A stretch of DNA of 12,973 nt from Acidobacteriaceae bacterium. GTDB taxonomy: Bacteria > Acidobacteriota > Terriglobia > Terriglobales > Acidobacteriaceae. Position numbers and translations under genes: made by a program. The notes below the pieces were generated by a model. It saw only the letters and a list, made by a program, of their open reading frames with translations. It had not been told where the DNA came from and did not search any database. Each line of letters starts with the position of its first letter. Position 1 is the first letter of the stretch. The stretch lies in contig JASHUF010000404.1 of assembly GCA_030040175.1 (NCBI GenBank), positions 1 to 12,973 of the forward strand, read 5' to 3'. Shown in pieces: positions 7,311 to 12,973 of the stretch.

Positions 7311-10300
7311 CAGAAGGCCTGCCCCAGGCTGAAGACAAAGTTGAAGTGCGGCGCCCGGCCCACATGCGGCGCCGCGTACGGATCGGAGAGCGAATAGTCG
7401 ATGTTGACCGGATAGATGGGCGGGTTCAGGTTGTAGCTGAAATCGAAGCGGATGGGCCCGACGGGCGTATGGTAGCGGAGGCCGAGGCCCGGCGCATGGG
7501 AGAAGTAGTTGAAGCTGCACTGTCCCTGGGTCCCGGTGGAGGTGACCGGGCCGGTGGGCGCGGGCGGATTCTGCGCCGTGCCCGGCGTGAGCACCCTGCA
7601 GGTTCCGGCCTCCGGCTGATGAATGCGCGTGGCGCTGATCCACGCGTCGCCCGCGTTGGTGAAGACGTTGCCCATGTCGTGAAAGAGCACCAGGCTCACC
7701 GTGTTGTCCAGCCAGGGCAGGGGGGGCGGGGGCAGGCGCAGCTCGGTGCTCTCGATCAGGGTGCCCGCGCCGCCGATGGGAAACCCGGTCTCGGGGTCGC
7801 GCGGGCCGGCCGCATTGAAGGGAAACCCGCGCAGGGACGTGGGTCCGCCGGCATAGAGGCGTTCGGGCAAGGGAATCAATTCGCTCGATCCCGCGCCGAA
7901 GGAGCGGATCTGGCCGTAGCGCGTGTCGCGGGCAAGCACGAACCTGTCCTTGTCGAAGCCGTAATAACTCGAGTTCGAGACGTCGATGCGATTGAACTCC
8001 GCCTGCGCCCCGAAATTGCGGTCGGAGACGAACTCCTGAAAGCTGGTGTAGGTGCCGCGGTGCGCGTCCATGGGCTGGTCGCGCGTGTCGCGAATCCAGG
8101 TGAACGAAGGCCCGCTCACCCGCGTGGCCGTGGCCAGGGCGGAGATTTCGCCCGGATAAACCTGCAGCGTATCCGAAGCCACCTTCACGCGGCGGAAGTT
8201 GATTTCGTAGATGAGGGTGTTGGCCTTGGAAAGGAAGGAGCCGGGAGTGAGAAAGCTTTGCGTGAAACGAATGTCTCCCGACAGCCGCGAAGCCACATAG
8301 GTGGCCACGTCCTCGCTGTTGGCATAGCCGCCGGAGATGTTGAAGGCGAAGTTCCGTGCGCCGTCGAGGTGGGGAATCTGGTAAAGCAGCGTGATGCTCT
8401 GCTCCAGCAGGCCGTAGGTGCCTTCGAGCGAAGCCGATTGCTCCTTGCCGAAGAGGCCGTTGCGGGTGATATCGGTCAGCACGCGCGGGCTCACGCCGGT
8501 TTTGCCGTTGGGGCTGCAGGCCACGCCTCCGGCATGGGCGCCGGCGCAGTTATTCTGCGGCTGGCCGGTTTGCGCCTCGAAGCCGAAGCCGAAGGTCAGC
8601 GCCCAGCGCCGGGACTCCGTGAGCTGGAGCAAAACCGTCTTTTCCGGCTCGTCGCCGGCAGGGTTCTCCACCGCCGTATTCACCTCATTGAAGAGTGCGT
8701 AGTCGTAAAGGTTGCGCTGCGTGTCGAGCAACGCAGACTGGTTGAGCGGGTCGCCGGCGTGGATGGTGATCGCGCGCTTCACCGTGTCCGCGCGCGTGTA
8801 CGTGAGGCCGGTGAGGAGCACCTTGCGCACGAACACCTGCTCGCCCTCGTGGATGCGGAAGACCACGTCCGCCTTGGCCGGATCGGCGCTCTCCACCTGC
8901 TGGCTGACATCGACCGAGGCCTGCTCGAATCCGCGGCTCAAATAGGCCGACAGCAACGCGTCGCGGTCCCCGGAGAGATTTTCCGGGGAAAGCAACTGCC
9001 CCGCAGTGGTGTTCAGCAACGGCTGCAGCGCTTTGGCGTCGATGTGCCCGTCGCCCTCGATCCGCACCGTGCCCACGCGCATCTGCGCTCCCTCGTCGAT
9101 GTGGTAGGTGACGGTCAGCGGGCCCTCGCTGCTCACGATCGGCGGCGCGCCGGGCGCAGCGGGGCGCGTGTCGGCCAGAATCGTTTCCGGCGTGCTCGTC
9201 TCCGGCGTCACTTTCACATTGGCAAACCCGTTGTTCTGGTAGACGGCCACCAGCGCGCTCACGTCCGCGGCCACCAGGGACTGGCTGTAGGCGCCATGGC
9301 GGTCGAGCGGACCGGCTGCGTGCACGCTCAGAAGCGCCATCAGCACCGGGGTGTCGAAGTAGCGGTTCCCGCTGACGAGAACGTGCTCCACGCGCCGCCG
9401 CGGACCCAGCTCGACCTTAAAAACGATGCTCTCCAATTCCGTGCCCTGGGATTGCTGCTGGTGCGTCACCTTGGCGTCGAAGTAGCCGAGCCGCTGGTAG
9501 TAGTCGCGCAGCCGCCGGTTGCCTTCATTGAGCAGATCTTCGTCCACGGCGCCTTCCTCGTAAACCGGAATCAGGCGCTTGATGCGGTCGGGCCCGATCT
9601 TGGTCCCCTCCACATACACGCGCACCACCGGACCGCGCGTCGCGGAAAAGCGGAAGCTCACGGCCTTGGCCGCGGGGTCGTACTGCGCCGCCTCCAGCTT
9701 GACGTCGGCTTCCAGCCGGTCCTCGCTCTGATAGTGCCTGAGCACGCCATCCAGAGCGCGGTTGACCGTGTCGTGATCGACGTGCGCGCCCATGCGCAGA
9801 TGCCCGTAGCGCCGGAAATCCTCCGCGCTGATGCCCGATTCGCCCTCGATGGCCACGTTGCCCACGCGTGCCTGCGCGCCTGAGGTCACGCGGAACGCGA
9901 TATCCACGAGCTGATTTTCTTCGTGCGCCGTCAAATCGGAGCCGATCGCCGGCTCGTAGTAACCGTTGGCCGCGAGCGTCGAGCGCATCTGAGCGAGCGC
10001 GCGTGCCATCTTCTCCTGGGTGAAGCGCGTGCCCGCATCGAGCTGGGAAGCACGCACAAGCTGTGCGTTCATGGTGGCGCCGGCTGCTCCGTAGACGCTC
10101 ACACCGCCGATAAACGTGCGCGGGCGGCCGGCAAAGGTGAGCGCAACCCCTCCCCCCGTGCGCTCGCCCTCCGCCTCCACCGAATCGAAGAGGCCGGTTG
10201 CATAAAGCCGGCGCAGGCTGCTTTTGATGTCCTCCGCGGCCAGAGGCTTGCCCACCGCGACCGGAAGATGGCCGGCAACCGGAGCCAGCCGGCCGGCGGG

Positions 10301-10603
10301 AACGCCGGAAAAGGAAATGGCGGTGACGGTGAGACCCTCGAGCGAGCGGCTGGCCTCCTCATCTGGCCCTGCGTGCGGCGGCGCGGGCGCAGCCGCTTGC
10401 GCCGCATCGGGTTGAGGTGCGGCTGAAGGCTGCTGGCCCCACCCGGCAGCTCCAGCTCCGGCGCCCAGCGTCAACGCCATCCAGAGAGCCGGGCAGACGG
10501 CCGTTCGCGGCGCCGCGCAGCATGCTCGGCGCAAGGAGGCGCAAGACGTTGAAAGAAACGCCTGGAGAATGCTGAGCGGCAGACGGCATGGCCCCGCAGG
10601 CAT
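7310..10603 (-). CDS. Omp85-family BamA/TamA-like outer-membrane protein with seven POTRA repeats
   Basis: With the chosen ATG the protein has 1097 residues, longer than E. coli BamA (810) or TamA (577). Residues up to about 56 hold an Arg/Cys-rich leader and hydrophobic core (LWMALTLGAGAGAAGWG), then an Ala/Pro/Gln linker to about 85. Seven POTRA-like units follow at about 88-161, 162-244, 245-324, 325-402, 403-507, 508-589 and 590-664, each ending near 'GYF/GYY/GLF' helices and a closing strand. The beta-barrel (about 667-1097) shows the 'RDTRDQPMDAHRG' strand (837-849), the loop-6 SLRGF motif (RGF at 925-927), 'GLGLRYHTPVGPIRFD' near the end and a C-terminal Phe. Cysteine pairs sit in two predicted loops (686/696 and 1002/1029). 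Start choice: the open frame extends to a TTG at 10807 and another ATG at 10714, but neither begins a good signal peptide. 10603 lacks a strong Shine-Dalgarno, and 10534 (TTG, 'RRACC...') or 10480 are alternatives. First gene of the operon with the chaperone and tamB. Confidence 0.88.
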   Translation of the reverse strand: MPAGPCRLPLSILQAFLSTSCASLRRACCAAPRTAVCPALWMALTLGAGAGAAGWGQQPSAAPQPDAAQAAAPAPPHAGPDEEASRSLEGLTVTAISFSGVPAGRLAPVAGHLPVAVGKPLAAEDIKSSLRRLYATGLFDSVEAEGERTGGGVALTFAGRPRTFIGGVSVYGAAGATMNAQLVRASQLDAGTRFTQEKMARALAQMRSTLAANGYYEPAIGSDLTAHEENQLVDIAFRVTSGAQARVGNVAIEGESGISAEDFRRYGHLRMGAHVDHDTVNRALDGVLRHYQSEDRLEADVKLEAAQYDPAAKAVSFRFSATRGPVVRVYVEGTKIGPDRIKRLIPVYEEGAVDEDLLNEGNRRLRDYYQRLGYFDAKVTHQQQSQGTELESIVFKVELGPRRRVEHVLVSGNRYFDTPVLMALLSVHAAGPLDRHGAYSQSLVAADVSALVAVYQNNGFANVKVTPETSTPETILADTRPAAPGAPPIVSSEGPLTVTYHIDEGAQMRVGTVRIEGDGHIDAKALQPLLNTTAGQLLSPENLSGDRDALLSAYLSRGFEQASVDVSQQVESADPAKADVVFRIHEGEQVFVRKVLLTGLTYTRADTVKRAITIHAGDPLNQSALLDTQRNLYDYALFNEVNTAVENPAGDEPEKTVLLQLTESRRWALTFGFGFEAQTGQPQNNCAGAHAGGVACSPNGKTGVSPRVLTDITRNGLFGKEQSASLEGTYGLLEQSITLLYQIPHLDGARNFAFNISGGYANSEDVATYVASRLSGDIRFTQSFLTPGSFLSKANTLIYEINFRRVKVASDTLQVYPGEISALATATRVSGPSFTWIRDTRDQPMDAHRGTYTSFQEFVSDRNFGAQAEFNRIDVSNSSYYGFDKDRFVLARDTRYGQIRSFGAGSSELIPLPERLYAGGPTSLRGFPFNAAGPRDPETGFPIGGAGTLIESTELRLPPPPLPWLDNTVSLVLFHDMGNVFTNAGDAWISATRIHQPEAGTCRVLTPGTAQNPPAPTGPVTSTGTQGQCSFNYFSHAPGLGLRYHTPVGPIRFDFSYNLNPPIYPVNIDYSLSDPYAAPHVGRAPHFNFVFSLGQAF

Positions 10604-10784
10604 TCGATCCGGCCGCCGGGTTCTCTGCCCGTGCTCACGGTCATGCTCCGCTGCCGGCTTGGTCCGCAAAGCCTTGTCTCTCCCAAAAGCCAAGGAAACC
10701 CAACCGGATTCCATGGCGGCAACCTGCCGGACGCCGCCGCGAGCCGGGCTTGAGCCGCCGGCGCTGGGTGCGCGAAGGTCCGCA

Positions 10785-10814
10785 ATTCTGGTTTTCCGGT
10801 AAGTCAAGGGTCAA
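10785..10814 (-). promoter_or_regulatory. Candidate housekeeping promoter for the Omp85 operon
   Basis: Reading the minus strand, TTGACC (10814-10809) is followed after 18 bases by CAGAAT (10790-10785), a four-of-six match to TATAAT. Transcription would then start near 10778. That would exclude the TTG at 10807 as the Omp85 start and leave 10714 or 10603. By-eye match only. Confidence 0.3.
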
Positions 10815-10962
10815 GCCGCGCTTGCACCGGGAAGCTCATTTTTCTTCAACCCGGCGCCGAAAAAACAGTTTTCGATTCTCAGAATGGACGTGTAAGCAAC
10901 CTTAAATGCATCCTGACACTCCACACAAAGTGAAGCACCGCCGTACATCGCCTGCTCCTCTT

Positions 10963-10968
10963 TATACT
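10963..10968 (+). promoter_or_regulatory. -10-like box upstream of the ECF sigma gene
   Basis: TATACT matches five of six bases of the sigma-70 -10 consensus and lies 59 bases before the sigma ATG in an AT-richer stretch. No good -35 element is seen at 16-18 bases (sequence there is CGCCGTAC), so this is only a weak candidate. Confidence 0.28.
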
Positions 10969-11027
10969 AAGAGGGAGGAAGTTCAGCGCACGAGCACCGG
11001 TTTTCAAAAGTAAACCGAAGGAAGCGC

Positions 11028-11723
11028 ATGCCGGAATCCCCAACCCCTACGCAATTCAAAAGCTCGGAGCCCGGTAAAGGCCGCAACGGTGCATCGCCCT
11101 CCGCGGATCGAGGAAACCGGCCTGCGTCCTTTGCGCCTGCAGCCTTGCCCGACCCGAGCGAGGCGCTGGCGCTGGCGCGGGCCCAGGCCGGCGACCATCA
11201 TGCCTTTGCTCAGCTTTACTCCCTCCACAAGCGCCGGGTTTACTCCCTTTGCCTGCGCATGGTGGGCAATATCGCCGAGGCTGAGGATCTTACTCAGGAA
11301 GCCTTCCTGCAGCTGCACCGCAAGATCGGGACATTTCGCGGGGACTCGGCTTTCTCCACCTGGCTGCATCGGCTGGCCATCAACGTGGTGCTGATGCATC
11401 TCAGAAAGAAGGGGTTAACGCTCATCTCGCTGGATGAGGCCATGGAACCGGCCCCCGACGAGGGGCCGGGACGCAGTTTTGGCGCTCCCGATCTGACGCT
11501 TGCCGGGGCCATCGACCGTCTCGCTCTGGAACGTGCGGTGGCCGATTTGCCGGCCGGGTACCGGCTCATTTTTATCCTTCACGACGTGGAAGGTTTCGAA
11601 CATAATGAAATTGCTGTCATGCTGGAGTGTTCCATCGGCAACAGCAAGTCGCAATTGCACAAGGCGCGCCTGAAGTTGCGCGAGGCTCTGCGTTCGAACG
11701 CTCGGCTGGAGGCGCGCCCGTGA
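11028..11723 (+). CDS. ECF-type RNA polymerase sigma factor (sigma-70 family, RpoE-like)
   Basis: 231 residues. After a Ser/Pro/Gly-rich N-terminal extension of about 42 residues, region 2 runs from about 45 to 127. It contains HAFAQLYSLHKRRVYSLCLRMVG (promoter and core binding) and DLTQEAFLQLHRKIGTFRGDSAFSTWLHRLAINVVL with the typical 'STWLHRLAIN' -10 recognition segment. An acidic linker (about 135-160) leads into region 4 (163-222), with LPAGYRLIFILHDVEGFEHNEIA and the helix-turn-helix GNSKSQLHKARLKLREAL that recognises the -35 element. There are no regions 1 or 3, as expected of ECF factors. The ATG is supported by AAGGA at 11018-11022, five bases upstream. The next gene overlaps the stop by four bases and encodes its probable anti-sigma factor. 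The unusually long N-terminal extension is the one odd trait. Promoter targets cannot be read from here. Confidence 0.92.
   Translation: MPESPTPTQFKSSEPGKGRNGASPSADRGNRPASFAPAALPDPSEALALARAQAGDHHAFAQLYSLHKRRVYSLCLRMVGNIAEAEDLTQEAFLQLHRKIGTFRGDSAFSTWLHRLAINVVLMHLRKKGLTLISLDEAMEPAPDEGPGRSFGAPDLTLAGAIDRLALERAVADLPAGYRLIFILHDVEGFEHNEIAVMLECSIGNSKSQLHKARLKLREALRSNARLEARP
11708..11712 (+). promoter_or_regulatory. Shine-Dalgarno that fixes the GTG start of the anti-sigma gene
   Basis: GGAGG sits seven bases before the GTG at 11720, inside the last codons of the sigma gene. The alternative in-frame ATG at 11741 has no comparable site. Confidence 0.75.
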
Positions 11724-12082
11724 GCGATCAATCCCGGAAAATGAGCTGCAGAGAATTCCAGGCCCGTTTAGCAATGATGATCGGCTCCGGCGAGAACGTC
11801 GCCGACCACGAGCACATCCGCAGTTGCGAGCTGTGCCGCGCCCTTCTCGCCGACCTCGAGACCATCGCCGAAGCAGCCCGCCAGCTCTTCCCCGTCGAAG
11901 AGCCGCCAGACAAGCTTTGGGACAAGATCGAGATGGCCATCAAAAATGAGAGCACGAACGGCAACGGGCCGAGCACGAACGGCGTGCAGGAGCGAAAACG
12001 CCAACGGCAACAGCCTGAGCCCCAGCGGCGCACGAGGGAAAGTGGCGCCCGGCCTGACGCGCCTAAGGTAAATCGCTCATAA
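11720..12082 (+). CDS. Soluble zinc-binding anti-sigma factor (ZAS/zf-HC2 type)
   Basis: 120 residues starting at GTG, which overlaps the sigma stop as GTGA, so translation is coupled. The N-terminal domain has the pattern of zinc anti-sigma proteins: MSCREFQARLAMMI (8-21), then H32-x3-C36-x2-C39 (HIRSCELC), preceded by another histidine at 30, then the helix CRALLADLETIAEAARQLF. It should bind and sequester the sigma factor encoded just upstream. There is no transmembrane segment, unlike RsiW/RseA-type regulators, so it is inferred to act in the cytoplasm and perhaps to sense redox or zinc through the Cys/His cluster. The C-terminal third (about 77-120) is low-complexity, rich in Asn, Gly, Gln and Arg, with a short repeated STNG motif, and is probably disordered. 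Confidence 0.85.
   Translation: MSDQSRKMSCREFQARLAMMIGSGENVADHEHIRSCELCRALLADLETIAEAARQLFPVEEPPDKLWDKIEMAIKNESTNGNGPSTNGVQERKRQRQQPEPQRRTRESGARPDAPKVNRS
11950..11983 (+). repeat. Short direct repeat in the anti-sigma C-terminal tail
   Basis: GAGCACGAACGGC occurs at 11950-11962 and again at 11971-11983, a 21-base (seven-codon) period that encodes STNG twice. It is a small in-frame repeat in a low-complexity tail, likely from slippage or duplication. Confidence 0.7.
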
Positions 12083-12153
12083 TCAGCAGCTTACTTGCGT
12101 GAGGGGAAATTGTCTCGCTCGGCCCTGCCGGTCGCGCGTCCCGCTCCGGCGCC

Positions 12154-12180
12154 GTGGCGTCTTGAGCGCCGCTGCTTTTC
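12154..12180 (+). terminator. Possible intrinsic terminator of the sigma/anti-sigma operon
   Basis: GTGGCG (12154-12159) pairs with CGCCGC (12167-12172) through one G-U pair, with a seven-base loop, followed by TGCTTTTC. It lies 72 bases past the anti-sigma stop. Stem is short, so moderate support only. Confidence 0.36.
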
Positions 12181-12263
12181 CCCTCTTACCCTCACTTTTG
12201 CTGCCCTTTGGCCGATACACCCGTAAACAAGAACGGCGCTATCCAACCCGGCAGCAGAAGAAT

Positions 12264-12290
12264 ACGGAATTGCCGGGCCTTCCGTGTTTT
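12264..12290 (+). terminator. Second terminator-like hairpin with an alternative pairing
   Basis: ACGGAA (12264-12269) pairs with TTCCGT (12280-12285) and is followed by GTTTT. An overlapping alternative pairs CCCGGCA (12247-12253) with TGCCGGG (12271-12277), which would break the first hairpin. The two cannot form together. Function unknown. Confidence 0.25.
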
Positions 12291-12399
12291 GCCGGAACCT
12301 GAAAACCGCGTCCCAACCGGCATACTGGAACCCCAACAAACCGGAAACCGTGCGATGCGAAGGGAATGGATGGTCCAGCAGAGGGGATGAAATTCCAGG

Positions 12400-12411
12400 A
12401 GCCCCGGGGCT
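12400..12411. promoter_or_regulatory. Perfect 12-bp palindrome upstream of the lon promoter candidate
   Basis: AGCCCCGGGGCT is self-complementary and lies 15 bases before the TTGAAT box. It could be a dimeric repressor site or just a GC-rich hairpin; nothing in the window identifies a binding protein. Confidence 0.25.
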
Positions 12412-12425
12412 GCTCCTTGGGAGGG

Positions 12426-12456
12426 TTGAATCTTTTTGATCCTTTCGTGGTCTAAT
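12426..12456 (+). promoter_or_regulatory. Candidate lon promoter
   Basis: TTGAAT (12426-12431) and TCTAAT (12451-12456, five of six matches to TATAAT) are 19 bases apart in the most AT-rich stretch of the gap. An alternative reading pairs TTGATC (12436-12441) with TATAGA (12457-12462) at 15 bases. Both spacings are off the optimum of 17, which would suit a regulated or weak promoter. Confidence 0.42.
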
Positions 12457-12484
12457 TATAGAAAAACTGATACGAGGGCACTCA

Positions 12485-12973
12485 ATGTCAAGCCAACCTT
12501 CTACTCCATCTCGCGATCCGGCCGCTAAATCCGCTGCGCCTGGACGCAGAGTTCCTGTGTTGCCGGTGCGGGAGACGGTTCTCTTTCCCCATGCGGTGTT
12601 GCCGCTGACTGTTGGCCGGGAGAGCTCGATCCAGTTGATTGAGTCCCTGGGCGAAGAGCGCACGATTGTGGTGGTGGCGCAGCTCGACCCGCGCCAGGAC
12701 ACGCCCAAGCCCGCCGACATGCACGCCATCGGGACCGTGGCCACGGTGCACAAAGTGGTCCGCATGCCCAACCAGAGCCGGTTCGTGTTCACCGAGGGCA
12801 TCGGCCGCGTGCGCCTGGTGCGCTACACGCAGAGCGAGCCCTTCATGACAGCGGAGATCGTGCCGCTCGAGGACATCGAACCCGCGCCCACCTCGGGTTT
12901 TGAAGCCCTGGTGCGCAATGTGATTGCGCAGTTCCAGCAGATCGTCACCGAGTCGCCCACCCTCTCCGACGAG
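12485..12973 (+). CDS. lon: ATP-dependent protease Lon, N-terminal part
   Basis: 163 codons from the ATG to the window edge with no stop; the AAA+ and serine-lysine protease domains (total usually about 800 residues) lie outside. After a polar tail of about 20 residues the Lon substrate-binding (LAN) domain begins with VPVLPVRETVLFPHAVLPL (23-41) and continues through 'VGRESSIQLIE', 'IGTVATVHKVVRMPNQ' and 'EGIGRVRLVRY', which are the characteristic Lon blocks. GAGGG at 12474-12478, six bases before the ATG, supports the start. Lon degrades misfolded and regulatory proteins in the cytoplasm. It has its own promoter-like upstream region and is probably not in the sigma operon. Confidence 0.93.
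   Translation, partial: MSSQPSTPSRDPAAKSAAPGRRVPVLPVRETVLFPHAVLPLTVGRESSIQLIESLGEERTIVVVAQLDPRQDTPKPADMHAIGTVATVHKVVRMPNQSRFVFTEGIGRVRLVRYTQSEPFMTAEIVPLEDIEPAPTSGFEALVRNVIAQFQQIVTESPTLSDE

Larger units (their letters stand above)
10604..11027. other. Divergent intergenic region between the Omp85 operon and the ECF sigma gene
   Basis: About 420 bp with no convincing gene. The left part (to 10807) is an open upstream extension of the Omp85 frame, probably its 5' leader. The right part (about 10801-11027) is visibly less GC-rich than the genes, as expected for promoters. It holds one candidate promoter toward the Omp85 operon (10785-10814) and a TATACT box toward the sigma gene. A plus-strand reading frame at 10588-10905 gives an Arg/Pro-rich peptide with no recognisable features and is not called. 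Confidence 0.6.
12083..12484. other. Non-coding gap between the anti-sigma gene and lon
   Basis: 402 bp. Short open frames on both strands here give compositionally random peptides without ribosome sites and are not called; a long minus-strand frame (12801-12091) runs antisense into lon. Contents seen: a terminator-like hairpin at 12154-12180, two mutually exclusive hairpins around 12247-12290, a 12-bp perfect palindrome at 12400-12411, and an AT-rich promoter-like stretch at 12426-12462. No CIRCE-type inverted repeat (TTAGCACTC-N9-GAGTGCTAA) is present. Confidence 0.6.

Noticed and set aside
7311..7643. N-terminal extension of the SurA-N frame
   Set aside because: These 111 codons overlap the conserved Omp85 C-terminus in another frame, whereas the ATG at 7310 begins a proper signal peptide and forms a TGATG junction.
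7199..9883. Plus-strand open frame of 894 codons opposite the Omp85 gene
   Set aside because: It is antisense to a gene with clear POTRA and barrel motifs; its Arg/Ala/Gly/His-rich translation has no domain pattern. Long antisense frames are expected with GC-rich third positions.
10588..10905. Small plus-strand frame in the divergent gap
   Set aside because: Arg/Pro-rich random-looking peptide, no ribosome site, partly antisense to the Omp85 leader.
10977..11008. ECF-like promoter GGAAGTT ... TCAAA before the sigma gene
   Set aside because: The 20-base spacing is too long for an ECF promoter, and transcription would begin inside the ribosome-binding site.
12083..12484. Heat-shock CIRCE element upstream of lon
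   Set aside because: No TTAGCACTC-N9-GAGTGCTAA inverted repeat or close variant is present.
12091..12801. Minus-strand frame of 236 codons across the gap and the lon start
   Set aside because: Antisense to the Lon N-terminal domain, no motif, and it crosses the likely lon promoter.
1..12973. CRISPR array, insertion sequence, tRNA or phage genes
   Set aside because: No regularly spaced repeats, terminal inverted repeats with transposase, cloverleaf sequence or phage-type genes were seen on either strand.

Overview
The window is high-GC bacterial DNA from a didermic (outer-membrane-bearing) organism. The gene content and gene styles suggest an acidobacterium of the Terriglobia type: a GntR regulator with an N-terminus of the 'LWLNKSAEVSLREQL' kind, a SurA-N-only chaperone between an Omp85 protein and TamB, and an ECF sigma factor with a soluble zinc anti-sigma factor next to lon. 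This placement is recognition by eye, not a database result.

Layout. Bases 1-10603 are read from the minus strand and bases 11028-12973 from the plus strand, diverging from a gap of about 420 bp. In transcription order the minus strand carries: (i) an Omp85/BamA-TamA-like outer-membrane protein with seven POTRA-like repeats (10603-7310); (ii) a SurA-N-type periplasmic chaperone lacking a parvulin domain (7310-6543); (iii) a 1420-residue TamB-like inter-membrane protein (6546-2284); (iv) a secreted protein with three BON domains (2130-1321); (v) a CPBP-family membrane protease homologue (1188-103); and (vi) the first 31 codons of a GntR-family regulator (95-1, cut by the window edge). Genes i-iii are joined by TGATG and ATGA junctions, so they are almost certainly one translationally coupled operon. 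The BON gene follows after 153 bp holding two hairpins, one of them terminator-like and only 20 bases before its start codon.

The plus strand carries an ECF sigma factor (11028-11723), a GTG-started soluble zinc-finger anti-sigma factor overlapping it by four bases (11720-12082), a 402-bp non-coding gap with hairpins and a promoter-like AT-rich patch, and the N-terminal 163 codons of the ATP-dependent protease Lon (from 12485, running off the window).

How it fits together. The minus-strand operon looks like an envelope-biogenesis module: a barrel assembly or insertion protein in the outer membrane, a periplasmic chaperone, and an inner-membrane-anchored TamB that would span the periplasm. 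The adjacent BON protein may belong functionally, since BON proteins such as E. coli DolP associate with the BAM machine. The sigma/anti-sigma pair and Lon next door suggest stress control nearby, but no sequence evidence here shows that this sigma factor drives the envelope operon. No mobile elements, CRISPR arrays, tRNAs or rRNAs were seen. I found no convincing wholly new system; the most notable points are the seven-POTRA/SurA-N/TamB coupling and the possible attenuator ahead of the BON gene.
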